From Picocystis sp. L7 (Eukaryota > Chlorophyta > Picocystophyceae > Picocystales > Picocystaceae), in the NCBI GenBank assembly GCA_020975725.1, contig QXJR01000011.1, positions 186,001 to 250,000 on the forward strand: a stretch of DNA of 64,000 bases. Direction: 5' to 3'. The notes below the pieces were generated by a model. That model saw only the letters and a program-made list of their open reading frames with translations, was not told where the DNA came from and searched no databases. Each line of letters opens with the position of its first letter. Within the stretch, counting starts at the first letter, position 1. Both the position numbers and the translations under genes were made by a program. Positions 41,310 through 52,876 of the stretch are shown one piece after another.

Positions 41310-42012
41310 TAGGTGCAAGCATGCTAGTGATAGCTGGTGGAACTGGCAGAGTTCTCGATGCAGTTTGGCCCTGGAAAAGCGTTCATCTCTGCAACACAAT
41401 CCAGGCAGTTTGAGGTGGAGTGTAGTGGAAAGGCGAAGGCTGCTTGTTGGGTTGAGTTCGTATATTCTTGACGGAACTGTGTGAATTGGATCCTGTTGAT
41501 TCATTCTAGTGGATACCGGTGGCGCAACTGCTGCAACATGGCCAATCCACCCGACCGGTTGGATCGCAGTGTCTCAGGCACTTGGCCCTGTCAAAGAAAA
41601 TTTTGATTGCCTAAATTTGAGGTTTCGTAGTACCTTTTAATTGAATAATTGCTTTTGAGTCGTTCAAACGCAGAGCCAGATGAACTGAGCAGAATCTCAC
41701 ACAAGCTCAACAGCAACCATGACATTTCTGTTGCGGTTCTTTCTTGAACGGGCGACACATGCCGTGTTTCTACAGTGAAGCAACAAAATTCAAGCTGTAG
41801 GGCAGCCAAAATTGTTGTCCCTGAAAGGATTGTGCAAGATTCGCAGCTTGGAGAAGCCACAGAATCAAGTGGTGGCGAAGATCCTGGATACAACCTTCCA
41901 TGCTCAAAAGTGTTTCCATTGCCTGGATCACATCTGAGGCTGAGAATCAGCAAAGCGGTTAATCCTGCTCCTCTGCCTTGATTTTGGATGGACAGAAAAC
42001 ATTTTTTGCACA
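41310..42012. other. 3' region of the MYB gene, no gene seen
   Basis: About 700 bp of AT-richer sequence downstream of the MYB stop. No coding frame with recognisable content. The right part may be the 3' region of the small candidate gene at 42013-42291 on the opposite strand. Confidence 0.45.
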
Positions 42013-42291
42013 CTACTCCCCGAGGTTTTCCAAGCAGGCCAATCGGGCATTCTCGTACCTTCCATGTGCTTCTGTGTCTATACGACACGCGCCGGACTGT
42101 CCGCACAGGACGTGGTACTTCCTCCAGGATTGCTGCTCTCCTCCCCTTACTTTCCGAAGGCCAACCTTGCATTTCACCCGACGATGGCATGCGTCAAACA
42201 GCACGATCTTCCCTTCTCTTGGGTATGGCTTGGTGTTGAAGAGCAGGCCTACTTTTTCGTCGCCCGTCTTGGTGGAAGAGGCTCCCTCCAT
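42013..42291 (-). CDS. Candidate small protein of 92 residues, unknown
   Basis: An ATG at 42291 opens a 92-residue frame with gene-like codon choice and balanced composition, unlike the arginine- and proline-rich shadow frames around it. It reads KVGLLFNTKPYPREGKIVLF, then DACHRRVKCKVGLRKV, then KYHVLCGQSGACRIDTEAHG and ends in CLENLGE. It has five cysteines and a basic charge. I recognise no family. It sits between the MYB 3' end and the RPSA promoter on the opposite strand, leaving room for both a promoter (shared with RPSA) and a 3' region. A GTACGAG within it could be a splice donor, but no CTGAC box follows. It may be a real small gene or chance. Confidence 0.35.
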   Translation of the reverse strand: MEGASSTKTGDEKVGLLFNTKPYPREGKIVLFDACHRRVKCKVGLRKVRGGEQQSWRKYHVLCGQSGACRIDTEAHGRYENARLACLENLGE

Positions 42292-42862
42292 GTCGCCGAC
42301 GGATCGCACGAACGATTGGGGTCAACTTCTCGAGGAGACGATCCCTTCATTCGACGCGATGGGCTTCGTTTGATCACGTTCCCTTTTCGTTGCCTTGCTT
42401 CGTTGGCTCATCTCTAGTTTTCCTGGTTCTTCCCGTGTCCACCTCGACGCTTTTTCTTCGCACATCTCTGTGCCATGAGCGCTGCTCGTGTGGGCAGGCA
42501 TGCCTTTTCTTCATTCTTCTTCCCTCCTTGTTTCCTATGTGCCACTCACGTGGGAGGTGGATGTGCATCCTTTGTTCGGATGGATTCCGACCCTGCCTGT
42601 CCCGTTCCCAGGGTCGCCCCCCCTGTCGAGATATCGATACCTCACCCACCATCCATCGATATCTTCCCCTCCCCTCCTGTGTTTCCTCCCCGGTTTCGAC
42701 CCCCCCTTCCTCCCCGCCGCCTCTCCCCCCCACCGAGTTAAGTGCGATTTCGAGGGTAAACCTCGCCCACCCAGGCCGAAGCGGACATCTTCGGTGCGCC
42801 GCCACGTGATCGACACGCTTCGACGCGCACTTTCTCGACCGTCTGCCGATCCTGCGATCGCC
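42292..42862. promoter_or_regulatory. RPSA promoter region
   Basis: Bases before the RPSA start include a C-rich tract (42655-42732) and a GTTAAGT box at 42737-42743, about 120 bp before the ATG. Assignment is by position and by the box shared with other genes here. Confidence 0.45.
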
Positions 42863-44164
42863 ATGGCGCTCTCCCAGAAGGAAGCCGACGTGCAGATGAT
42901 GCTGGCGGCGCAGTGCCACCTGGGCACGAAGAACTGCGACTTCCAGATGGAACGGTACACCTACAAACGCAGGAACGACGGTGCGTGAAACGATGGCGCG
43001 GCCGAACGAGACCGAAGAGCGCAAACGAGGTGGCATGCGGACGGTCTCGTGGGCGGACAGACAAGGGAGGGAACGTGAGGATACGTGCAAGGGCCAAGAG
43101 AAGCCACGGGCGCACCTGGAGAAGCGGGTGGAGAAACCCTCGCGTCCAAGAGTCGACGCGAAGACGATGCATGCGACGGTCGTCAAGACAAACATCGACG
43201 CTGACCGATCGACGAATGCCCGTTCCGAACGAAAACGGGATACGCATCCATCCACGTCTGTGCTCCGTGCGGGGAATGGCGACGGAATGCGAGTGCAGGC
43301 ATCTTCATCATCAACCTCAGCCGAACGTGGGAGAAGCTCATGATGGCTGCGCGAGTGATCGTGGCCATTGAAAACCCGAACGACATCATCGTGCAGTCCG
43401 CAAGACCGTATGGACAGCGCGCGGTGCTCAAGTTTGCCCAGTACACGGGTGCGCGCACCATCTCCGGACGCCACACCCCAGGAACCTTCACCAACCAGAC
43501 GCAAAACAAGTTCGAGGAACCCAGGCTGCTTATCTTGACCGATCCCCGTACAGATCACCAGGTAAGCCACAGCTAGTGAAAGAAGATGCTCGAACATGCG
43601 CGATCGAAAAACTCTGGATTGAATGTGATGCTGACCACGCTGCCCCTCTGCACTGCCACACCGCAGCCCATCAAAGAATCCTCTTATGTCAACATACCGA
43701 CCATCGCCTTCTGCGACACAGATTCTCCTCTCAGCCTCGTTGACATTGCTATCCCGGCCAATAACAAGGGGAAACATTCCATTGGTGTGCTGTACTATCT
43801 GCTCACCCGCATGGTGCTGCAGATGCGTGGTACCGTTTCCCCTGCGAACCCTTGGGATGTGATGGTAGATATGTTCTTCTACAGGGAACCAGAAGAGGCA
43901 AAGGAGCAAGAAGAAGCAGAGGCTGCTGCAACAGAGTTTGCCCCTGCAGAAGCAATGATTGCCCCGGTCGCTGCAGAAGCATGGATGGATCAGCAACAGA
44001 TGCCGTTTGATCCGACGGCAGCACGTGTGCCAGTTGCTGGTCAATGGGGCGAGGCACCTGCCATGGGCGGTTTCGAGGCAGCAGCTGCACCCGTGCCCGG
44101 CGTTCCGATGCCAGAGTATGCAACACAAGCGGCACCTGGAATGGACTTCGGACAGCAATACTGA
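42863..44164 (+). CDS. RPSA: 40S ribosomal protein SA (uS2/RPSA), three exons
   Basis: uS2 is a structural 40S protein near the mRNA exit. Exons are 42863-42980, 43299-43561 and 43667-44164, for 292 residues (human 295). The joined product reads [40 protein letters not shown], then [18 protein letters not shown], with later [27 protein letters not shown] and [20 protein letters not shown], all canonical. The C-terminal 90 residues are glutamate-, alanine- and proline-rich and end in FGQQY, differing from the animal laminin-binding tail. Intron 1 (318 nt) is long for this window and its CTGAC lies about 100 nt before the acceptor. Intron 2 (105 nt) uses GTAAGC, one of three non-GTRCG donors here. 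Confidence 0.96.
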
Positions 44165-44334
44165 GAAGGAATCAAAAGCGTGCTTTGGTACTAGATGAGA
44201 GGTTGTTTTGGATGTTAAGGCTGTACTGGGTGTACATAGGAGGAATTTAGGTTGACTAATGTCATAAAACTCTCTCAAATCGCCATCTCCAACTTTATTT
44301 CAAATGATCGGCCAACGGCGCACAGGTCCACCAT

Positions 44335-47055
44335 TTAGCCAACAATCAGGTTCAGAATTTTGCCTGGTTTATAGATCACCTTGCGCATACTTTTCCCATC
44401 CATGAGGGATGCTACCTTGTCCAAAGACAAGGCAGCCTCCAGAGCTTCAGACTCCGTGGCATCTGGGGCAACCTCCACCAACCCCTTCATTTTCCCCATT
44501 ACTTGCACGGGGAGCTTGACAGTGTTGTCAACAAGGTACTTCTCTTCTGCAGCAGGCCATGGGTGGTAGGCTAGGGACTCTTGGTGCCCAAGTTTGCTCC
44601 ATACTTCCTCCGATATGTGAGGTGCGTACGGGGACAGGAGAAGGGCCAGGGGTGCAATGGCAGCCGCAGGTTTGGTGCTCCATTTCGTGGCTTCGTTGAC
44701 AAACTCCATCATGGCAGAAATAGCAGTGTTGAATCGAAGCTCTTCGGTGTCCCTTGTCACTTTGTCTATGGTTTTGTGCAATATGCGCATCTGCTCCTCG
44801 GTTGGACCAACGGTTTGGTCCACCGCTTCAAAAAGCCTCCAAAATCTTGCCAAGAAACGGTGTACCCCATCCACCGAGCGCGTGCTCCACACTTTTGTGT
44901 CTTGCAGAGGGCCCATGAACATCTCGTAAAGTCTGAGGCTGTCTGCACCGTACTGTTGTACAATGTCATCCGGGTTGATCACATTCCCCCTTGATTTAGA
45001 CATTTTATGAGCCCTGGCAGATACACGCACGGTCTCATCAGCGGTCAAGACAAAATGTGTTCCTTTCTTCTTGACCCCATCATCAGAAATCCTCACACCT
45101 TCGTATCCCTCATTCCCCTCCGCCTTCTGTGCAGACACATAATTGCCAGCCCCATCAACATACGCTGTATACTCCGTCTCTCCCAAGATCATACCTTGGT
45201 TCACCAGTCTCTGAAAAGGCTCCTTGGTTGTGACTACCCCCAGGTCGTAAAGGAACTTGTGCCAGAACCTGGCATAGAGCAGGTGCAGCACGCTGTGCTC
45301 TGCACCCCCAACATAAAGATCAACTGGCATCCAATACTTCTCGAGTTCTGGAGAAACTAACATGCTATCATTCTCTGGATCAATGTATCGCAGGTAGTAC
45401 CAGCAAGATCCTGCCCACTGTGGCATAGTGTTTGTTTCTCTAAACGCTGGTCGATCTGTGCCAGGTACCGTAGAATTCACCCATTCGGTTGCTTTAGCCA
45501 GTGGTGGATCACCGTTCCCGGTTGGCTGGAAGCTTTCCATTTCCGGCAGAGTGAGAGGAAGCTCGTCTATCGATATGGGCAGCGGGTTTCCACTACCATC
45601 TTCAAACACGACAGGAAATGGCTCTCCCCAGTACCTCTGACGAGCAAAAAGCCAGTCCCGCAGCTTGTAGTTCACCTTTTTGTTCCCATGGCCGTGAGCC
45701 TCCAGCCAATCAATTACTGCCAAGCGAGCCTCAGAGGAGTTCATACCATCAATAGAAAAGCCTCCATTTTGTGACGTGGAATTTATCATTTTGCCCTCTC
45801 CATCAAAAGGAACGTCATTCTCTGAATCAACCACCCGAGTAATGGGGAGACCAAAAGCAGTAGCAAATTCATGATCTCTGGAATCATGGGCAGGCACAGC
45901 CATGATTGCTCCACTGCCATATCCACCTATTACATAGTCAGCCACCCAAATGGGTATTTCCTTTTCAGTAGCGGGATTAACAGCGTAACCTCCAGTAAAG
46001 ACCCCAGTCTTATCCTTTGAAATCTCTTGCCTTTCCAGCTCGGATTTGAGTGCTGCCGCTTCGGTGTACTCTTTCACCGCAGCCTTTTGTGCATCGGTAC
46101 AAATGCGGTCCAGCATGGGATGCTCTGGTGCAACAACCATGTATGTTGCGCCAAACAGTGTATCTGGCCTTGTGGTGTAGACCAGCAACGGATCCTCCTC
46201 CTGGTGAGCACCAGCAAGTTTGAACTGGATTTCCGCCCCTTCACTCCTACCGATCCAATTCCTCTGCATCATCTTTATACTTTCTGGCCATTCTAGTTCT
46301 TCCAGATCACTCAGCAGCCTGTCTGCGTAAGCGGTGATCCGCAGCATCCATTGCTTCATGGGCTTCCGAATCACAGGGTGTCCCCCCCTCTCGCTTTTCC
46401 CATCGATCACTTCTTCGTTGGCAAGAACTGTGCCCAAAGCTGGGCACCAGTTCACAGGCACTTCAGCCTGATAAGCCAGCCCATGTTTGAGCATCTGGAT
46501 AAAGATCCATTGGGTCCATTTATAGTACTTCGGATCCGTGGTTGCAATTTCGCGATCCCAATCATAGGAGAATCCAAGGGACTGCAATTGTTCCCTGAAC
46601 CTTTGGATATTGGTTTGGGTCGTCACGGCCGGATGAGTTCCCGTTTGTATTGCGAACTGCTCGGCAGGCAAGCCGAAGGAATCCCAACCCATCGGATGCA
46701 GCACGTTGTATCCTCGCATCCTCTTGTACCTTGCGACGATATCGGTGGCCGTGTACCCTTCTGGATGGCCTACGTGCAGTCCTGATCCACTCGGATATGG
46801 GAACATGTCCAAGATGTACATTTTAGGCTGGTCTGCACGCACTTCCTTTGGCGTGCGGAAGGTCTTCTCTTCCGCCCACCTTCGTTGCCAACGCGATTCC
46901 ACGTCGGCGAAAGGATAGCCGCCACCGCTGGCACGCGATTCCGGCGCTTCTGCGGCCATGGCTCGTCTCAGATGTCCAAGGCGCACCTGAGAGGGTCGAG
47001 ATGTGGCGCAGGTGGGTCCGAAAGCGCGGCGAAAGCGCGCCATGACGTCCCACAT
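44335..47055 (-). CDS. LARS2: Leucyl-tRNA synthetase, bacterial/organellar type
   Basis: Charges tRNA-Leu, by family type in plastid and/or mitochondria. The ATG at 47055 gives 906 residues. The first 40 ([13 protein letters not shown], then basic, serine-rich sequence) look like an organelle targeting peptide. The HIGH-equivalent is HVGHPEGY in [19 protein letters not shown]. The editing domain includes [40 protein letters not shown] carries the KMSKS loop. The C-terminal anticodon-binding and [18 protein letters not shown] segments are also bacterial in style. A single exon over 2.7 kb. The next ATG (47043) would shorten it by four residues. GTTAAG boxes lie about 50 and 100 bp upstream. 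Confidence 0.96.
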   Translation of the reverse strand: MWDVMARFRRAFGPTCATSRPSQVRLGHLRRAMAAEAPESRASGGGYPFADVESRWQRRWAEEKTFRTPKEVRADQPKMYILDMFPYPSGSGLHVGHPEGYTATDIVARYKRMRGYNVLHPMGWDSFGLPAEQFAIQTGTHPAVTTQTNIQRFREQLQSLGFSYDWDREIATTDPKYYKWTQWIFIQMLKHGLAYQAEVPVNWCPALGTVLANEEVIDGKSERGGHPVIRKPMKQWMLRITAYADRLLSDLEELEWPESIKMMQRNWIGRSEGAEIQFKLAGAHQEEDPLLVYTTRPDTLFGATYMVVAPEHPMLDRICTDAQKAAVKEYTEAAALKSELERQEISKDKTGVFTGGYAVNPATEKEIPIWVADYVIGGYGSGAIMAVPAHDSRDHEFATAFGLPITRVVDSENDVPFDGEGKMINSTSQNGGFSIDGMNSSEARLAVIDWLEAHGHGNKKVNYKLRDWLFARQRYWGEPFPVVFEDGSGNPLPISIDELPLTLPEMESFQPTGNGDPPLAKATEWVNSTVPGTDRPAFRETNTMPQWAGSCWYYLRYIDPENDSMLVSPELEKYWMPVDLYVGGAEHSVLHLLYARFWHKFLYDLGVVTTKEPFQRLVNQGMILGETEYTAYVDGAGNYVSAQKAEGNEGYEGVRISDDGVKKKGTHFVLTADETVRVSARAHKMSKSRGNVINPDDIVQQYGADSLRLYEMFMGPLQDTKVWSTRSVDGVHRFLARFWRLFEAVDQTVGPTEEQMRILHKTIDKVTRDTEELRFNTAISAMMEFVNEATKWSTKPAAAIAPLALLLSPYAPHISEEVWSKLGHQESLAYHPWPAAEEKYLVDNTVKLPVQVMGKMKGLVEVAPDATESEALEAALSLDKVASLMDGKSMRKVIYKPGKILNLIVG

Positions 47056-47893
47056 CGCGTCCACAAGTGTCGGCTCCACCCCTGGATTAACCCCTAAAAT
47101 TCCGGCTTAACTCCAGGGGCGTTCCCACTGCAGGGTCCGATTTCAGCGGAAGTTAAGTCGTGGTTGGGACACGAGGTGGCCCCTTCCACGTGGATGAACG
47201 ATGGATATGGGTTGAACAGCAGGCATGGATCCAGGTTCACGTCCATGATGGAGGAGATGGAGCGTTCGATGGTGTGCAGGTGTGGCATCACGTGCTAGCA
47301 CGGGTGCCGGCGAATCAAGTGGGAGCACGGGTGGTGCAATGAGGAGCGGTGGTATCGCGGCAATCGGACAGAACCATCCCACAGACCCCATGGGATGGGC
47401 ACTGAGCTGGCCTTCCTCTGTGCTTCCATTTCCACCCAGGCACCTCCTTCACGTGCAATTGACCCCACCACGCGATGGAACCCGTGCACACCCTCTCCCA
47501 CAGGCCCCTTCGAAACGTGGCTTGGACATCCAAGCAGGCAGAATGCGGATTTGCTGGTCCCAGAACCTGGCCGTCCACGCCGACCTCCAAGTTTCGATCC
47601 GTTTTAACTCATTCCGGATTAAAAAGGATGGAAAAGATCCATGAACCACCGAGAGGGGGGTGGTGGGAGTAAACCACATCCACAAACCAACGCCGATCCC
47701 GCCGAGGAGTCAACCGGGAAGGCACTGCGACTCCTCCACGGCAAATATCGAATTCGTCGGGGTGATCGATTGGGCGCCTGTCCCCACCTTCTCCCCGGAT
47801 GAGACGGTACGGTGCACCCCATCCCGACGAGGATCAGTCAACTAGCACGCTTTGATCCTCGTCGGGTACGGGTCTTTTTTCGCCATCCTTGCG
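47056..47893. promoter_or_regulatory. Divergent promoter between LeuRS and tRNase Z
   Basis: These 840 bp separate the two starts. Near LeuRS there is an AACCCCTAAAA string (about 47087) and two opposite CTTAAC/GTTAAG boxes (about 47106 and 47152). Near the middle is GGGGGGTGGTGGG (about 47656). No supported gene. Confidence 0.45.
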
Positions 47894-49804
47894 ATGGAAA
47901 TGGCCCGTTCGCACTCGCCAACGAGGGTCCATGTCGACGCGACATTTCCGTCGAAACCACGCGACCTTCGAGGCGCTGCTCGGCTTCGCATGCGTACCGT
48001 GAGCGATTGGAAGGGTGCTGGAAGGTGCAGCAAGGCCATGCGACGCGCCTGCACGCAGGCCAGGAGGCTGGCCACGCAGCTGGGCGCGCCTGGAAAGCGT
48101 TGGTTGGCCGCCGACGCACACGGCATGGCCGTCGCCTCGACGCGTGTGGTGCGTCCTGAAGGCGCTTGGAAGCGCGACTTCCCTCGAGCGATCGTTTGCG
48201 AAGCCCTCCGCGTACCAGAAGAGGCTGTGGTCGACAGAAGTAGAGGTGAAAACCGGACACAGGAGCTGTCCAAGTCGGCGTTGGCCCGAATGAAAGTGCA
48301 ACAATTGCGTGGTCTACTGGAGGGCATGGGACTGGACTCGTCTGGATTGAAGGTAGAATTGGTAGAAAGGGTGTGGCAACACAAAGAAAGGTTGATGGAT
48401 CGGATACAAACGAGGGAAAAGGGACAACCCAGTAGAACGGACGGAGCAGATCCGACAGGGGTGACGGCTGCCAAGGAACAAGTGGATCCTGCGGCCAGTG
48501 GAGCAAAACATCTCAAACCTGCATCCAAGGCGCAGGAACGTAGTCAGGGCACGCCTTCCAATGCAGATTCTAAGGCAGACAATCCCACTGGAATGGAACT
48601 CTTTTTCCTGGGAACTTCCTCGGGTGCTCCAACCACGCACAGGAATGTCTCATGTGTGGCTTTGCGTCTCCATACGAGGGTCTGGCTGTTTGATTGCGGG
48701 GAAGCAACCCAAAGCCAAATCCTGCGTGCTCCATTGAGGCAAGGGAAAATAGAGAAAATATTCATCACGCACCTGCATGGGGACCACATTTTTGGACTTC
48801 CGGGCATGCTCTGCACCATAAGCAATGCCAGGCATGGAGGAGTGGACGAAGAATTGGACATTGCAAAGGAACCTGTTAAGATTTACGGACCACCTGGCAT
48901 CCAGGACTTTGTGGTAACTGCGCTCAAAGTGTCGCAAACCAAATTGATAATGCCGGTAGAAATTTACGAATACTCCCTGACCTCTCCTGCTTCGTCTAGA
49001 GACCTGGGTAAGCTTTTACCAATCGGTAGGAATGGGAAGATCAAGGTTGGAAAAATTTATCCCAGTAATGGTCACCCTGGTATCTTGCGTGGTGCGAACG
49101 GGAGGCTGAGTTGGCAAGGCCCAGACCCTCCCTCGTGGAGAGTTGTGGGCGGGGACCAGGACATGGTTGTCAACGCTGGTGCCCTCCGCCACCGAGTAGC
49201 TTGCTTCGGGTATGTGATTCAAGAGAACGACCAACCAGGTCGACTTGATCCAAACGCTTGCGAGGCGTTAGGTTTACCTCCAGGTCCCTTGTATAAGGAT
49301 TTGAAGAATGGCCTCCCGGTGACAATGCCAGATGGAAGAATAATTTCACCAGAACAGGTTGTAGGAGCTCCTAGACCTGGTCGAAAGGTTGTAGTTCTTG
49401 GGGACACTTGCGATTCCAGGGCGATTGCTCCCTTGGCACGCAATGCTGACGTCCTAGTCCATGAATGCACTTTTTCGGATGAGATGAAGGAGAAAGCTCT
49501 GATTGCAGGTCACAGCACTGCATCCATGGCTGGGGAATTTGCTAGAAAGATCGATGCAGGGCAGGTCATTCTTACACATTTCAGTGCACGATACAAGATT
49601 CGGAGAGATATGGGCAGCTCTAGGAACGGCAGTGAAGAGGAAGACGATGATCTGCATGCCATTCCCATGCTCATCAAGCAGGCCAGACGCGCTTACCAAG
49701 GGCGTAACGTGGTTGCGGCGCACGATTTTTTCCACTGGAAGATTCCTCGTAAGGAAGCCAACACCATCCACGACCGCATCCATTCTGAAGTGGATGCCGC
49801 GTGA
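47894..49804 (+). CDS. tRNase Z, short-type metallo-beta-lactamase with N-terminal SAP domain
   Basis: tRNase Z cuts the 3' trailer from precursor tRNA. The ATG at 47894 (MEMARSHSPTRV) gives 636 residues. The first 100 are arginine-, alanine- and serine-rich, a possible organelle targeting peptide. A SAP motif at about 129-165 (MKVQQLRGLLEGMGL, SGLKVELVERV) predicts nucleic-acid binding. After a disordered linker the beta-lactamase core starts at about 235 (MELFFLGTSSGAPT). The zinc motif HLHGDH is at 293-298, followed by FGLPG. HECTFSDE and GHSTASMAG carry later metal ligands, and ILTHFSARY is the C-terminal motif. The core length fits the short ELAC1/plant plastid TRZ form. The SAP fusion is unusual. 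Its start is divergent from organellar LeuRS, so two tRNA genes share an upstream region. Confidence 0.92.
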   Translation: MEMARSHSPTRVHVDATFPSKPRDLRGAARLRMRTVSDWKGAGRCSKAMRRACTQARRLATQLGAPGKRWLAADAHGMAVASTRVVRPEGAWKRDFPRAIVCEALRVPEEAVVDRSRGENRTQELSKSALARMKVQQLRGLLEGMGLDSSGLKVELVERVWQHKERLMDRIQTREKGQPSRTDGADPTGVTAAKEQVDPAASGAKHLKPASKAQERSQGTPSNADSKADNPTGMELFFLGTSSGAPTTHRNVSCVALRLHTRVWLFDCGEATQSQILRAPLRQGKIEKIFITHLHGDHIFGLPGMLCTISNARHGGVDEELDIAKEPVKIYGPPGIQDFVVTALKVSQTKLIMPVEIYEYSLTSPASSRDLGKLLPIGRNGKIKVGKIYPSNGHPGILRGANGRLSWQGPDPPSWRVVGGDQDMVVNAGALRHRVACFGYVIQENDQPGRLDPNACEALGLPPGPLYKDLKNGLPVTMPDGRIISPEQVVGAPRPGRKVVVLGDTCDSRAIAPLARNADVLVHECTFSDEMKEKALIAGHSTASMAGEFARKIDAGQVILTHFSARYKIRRDMGSSRNGSEEEDDDLHAIPMLIKQARRAYQGRNVVAAHDFFHWKIPRKEANTIHDRIHSEVDAA

Positions 49805-50139
49805 TGCGTTCGCCATGATTCTTCTCTTTATCATCTCTTGGGTTGTTTGCAAAGACACTTTCTCTCCTGGAGGCCCCTCCTGGCCTGTTCCTTACTTGGA
49901 CCCCCTGTCCCTCCCTATGAAGTACTGCATGGACCGTGTGTCTTTTCGGTCCTTCCCTCCATCTCCCCTCCCAGGACATCGCCTCCCCACCTTCCCCTCC
50001 CCCAGCATTTCCCCTACTTCCCATGGAGGGGGGTCGATTTCCCATCCTCCCAAACACACGTGGTCCTGCTTCGTCGCGTCGCGTTTTGACGCGTGCTGCG
50101 CGCATTGCTTCGGCGTGCAGCTCGTCCTCCGTGGGCAGG
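49805..50139. other. Short intergenic region
   Basis: 335 bp, pyrimidine-rich in the middle, between the tRNase Z stop and the CLEC16A start on the same strand. Nothing else seen. Confidence 0.55.
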
Positions 50140-52876
50140 ATGTTTCGAAGGAGGGAGAAGTTCTCGCTGGAGGAGCTGAGGTGCGCGAGGAGACGTAGAG
50201 AAAAACGCGGAAGAAAGGAGGTCCTGAGAAGCACACGTGGACGAGCTGTTGGAAAACGTCCAGCTGACGCGACCTCGAAATGCACACGCGACGGTTCCCG
50301 GCATGCGTTTCACGGGATATTGGAGAAGCCACCTGCAAGGTCAACTCACCAAGCATGCGGTGATCACGGAGAGCAACCGCGACCAGGTCGTGGAGATCCT
50401 CCGAGCCGTGGCCGAGCTGATGATATGGGGAGACCAACACAACTCTAGCTTCTTCGATTTCTTCCTCGAACACAGAATGCTTGCACATTTCGTTAGAATA
50501 CTTTCCCAAGGGAACAATAGGAGAGGAAGGGTACCCGTACAGCTGTTGCAGACACTTAGCATCATGATACAGAACATCAAAAGCGAAACGGCAATCTACT
50601 ACCTCTTCAGCAACAACTACATCAATGAACTCATTTCCTACCAGTTCGATTTCAGTGATGAAGAAGTGCTAGCTTATTACATTTCCTTTCTGAAGACTCT
50701 AAGCCTCAAGCTGAATGACAGGACGGTCCAGTTTTTCTTTGCCCAGGTTGATGGCATGGGACACTTCCCACTGTATGAGCTAGCAATCAGGCACCACCGC
50801 AACCCAGAAAGCATGGTACGGGCAGCAGTGAGGACACTTACTCTGCAAGTCTATGCTTTAGAAGATGAAAGTGTGAGAGAATATGTCACAGAGGGTCAAT
50901 GTAGCGGGTACATTCAAGAAGTGGCCCAGTGCCTGTCGGAGCAGGTCACAATATTGAGAGAAACACTTCCTGCGGTCGAGAATGGCGTAAGCGGTGCGAG
51001 GCAAACTCTCCAGGCGACAATTGCGGAGGTGGGGGACTTGCTTTGCTATTGCAGTGATATGCTGAGCATGGGCTGCGGCCGACTGGCCCCCATGCTTGTA
51101 CATGAACTTTGGGAGAGGCTGTGCATCCCAAGCCTCTTCCAGCCACTTGTACAGTACAAACCCGGTGATAACCACAAGCTAAGTCAGAATAATTTGCTTT
51201 GTACCCTTTACTTGCTTGGTAGGTTCATTCATCTGATCACTCACCCTGGATTGCTTAACAGCACTGTTGCTTTGCTCTTGTTATCCAGTAAAGACGCTGC
51301 TCAATTCTGCACACTCAGATTTCCACAGATAGAGGACCTACCATACAGACTTCCAGGGGAATCCAGCTTTTCCAACGTTGGGACAGAACGGGGCTCTGCG
51401 GATGGGGACATGGATCGTGCGATGGACTTTCGCGGCAAGCTTATTGCTACTCTAGCACACGAAAATGACCAACTGGTGGCTTCGGTTCTTGCAATTCTCG
51501 TTGCCGCGCTCCAGAACCGTTCCATGGATGATCATCTACTGAGGCTATCAGGTTTAGTGTTGCCCAGGGACAATGATGAGGCCGCGGGTGCGAAGTCTTT
51601 CAGTTCTACCGACGTCGATAATTCAATCGAGAACTTTAGGAAAACGAGGTTGTGGAGCGATGAGACAGACGTGAAGTTTGCGGCATCACATGAAGTATTG
51701 GAGAACTTGATTCCTGTTTTTAAGACTGATTTGGTGAAGTTTGCTCTTTGGCACCTTGGTTGGTTGGTGAAGCAACTTCTTCCCTTGGATCCCAACTCTG
51801 GAGGTCGATGCAGCCAGCTGAGCGAGGAGCAAATTGATTTGCTGGAGGAGGTATATTCGTTTTCGAAATCAGAGCTGCTTGAGGAGCTGCAAGGACCTTG
51901 GTGTGATGCGCTTGGGATTCTGATGAAGGAAGAGTGGCCCCAAGCAAGGAAATCTGTGACTTTCCCTTACCTTGGGGGTGACAATGTCCATATTCTGATG
52001 TCTGATAGGAATGGTGGTGTGCTCGACTTTGAGAACCCCATTTTCAAGCCTTCCGCAGCATCTGCCGCCCGAGCTCGCAAGGTTGTGCAGAAGTTCCTGT
52101 CGCTGCACTTGGTGAGGCACTGCTTGCTGGAAGGCCCCTTGCCTACCACCCCACCCTCGGCCTTGAATAAATGGGACCGCAATTTTAACACGGGGATAGA
52201 AGGAACAGATGTAACTCTTGGGGCTCTTGCTGCCATACCCTGCAGGATAGCATTTTCAAGGGGCTCAGAAAAACATGTGTATATTACTGTGTTGAACAAC
52301 ACTCCTTGTCCAGGATCCTCTACAGTTATCTTGGCAGAGCCATCAGCATTGAGTATGGGCATGGGCACGATTATCTCTACTGCTCCAGTGGCAGGATCAG
52401 ACCCTATCATCGACAAGGGGCACCCTACATGGCTTCATGTGCGCGTGAGACCGCCACTTGATTCACTACTGAGCTCCTCCAGGAAACGCTTGATCGACGG
52501 CAGGTGGACTGTAGCCTTTGCTGATCCAGACAAGTGCTCACAAGCAAAAGAGATGCTAGAAGAGCAGATTGCGGTGTTGAGGGCGGTATCGTGTGATTGG
52601 CTTTCTCCAATGCTCGAAGAAACCAACCTTGCCATGCGCACCCCTTACAAGTCGCGGCCACCCGCACGCAAAGGGGAAGCTGCGGAAGATTCAGAAGGAG
52701 AGGAAGGGTTTGTTTCTGAACAGGTGGGTCCCGAGTCTCCCAAAATTCAAGCCGAAGAGGCAAATGAAGACGCGAGCCACAGAATGAAGGGAAGGAAGAT
52801 AAATTTTGATCTAGGTAGAGAAGGCACCATGGAGTCCAATGGCCAAGGGCATTCGAACGGTGCTCATGACGTTTGA
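50140..52876 (+). CDS. CLEC16A: CLEC16A/TT9 family endosomal-autophagy protein, two exons
   Basis: CLEC16A (plant TT9/GFS9) acts in Golgi-endosome traffic and autophagy. Exons are 50140-50180 and 50329-52876, for 862 residues. Exon 1 encodes MFRRREKFSLEEL plus part of a codon, and the 148-nt intron (donor GTGCGCG, CTGAC about 60 nt before AG) joins it to SHLQGQLTKHAVITESNRDQ, as in other family members. The FPL domain at about 15-165 includes ELMIWGDQHNSSFFDFFLEH, LLQTLSIMIQNIKSETAIYY and DEEVLAYYISFLKTLSLKLN, all strongly conserved. The rest is helical, with an acidic, disordered C-terminus. The name's C-type lectin domain is absent, as in all real members. Confidence 0.94.

Noticed and set aside
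42374-44278. 634-codon open frame on the minus strand over RPSA
   Set aside because: It is antisense to the well-supported RPSA exons, has no recognisable domain and is arginine/cysteine-rich shadow sequence.
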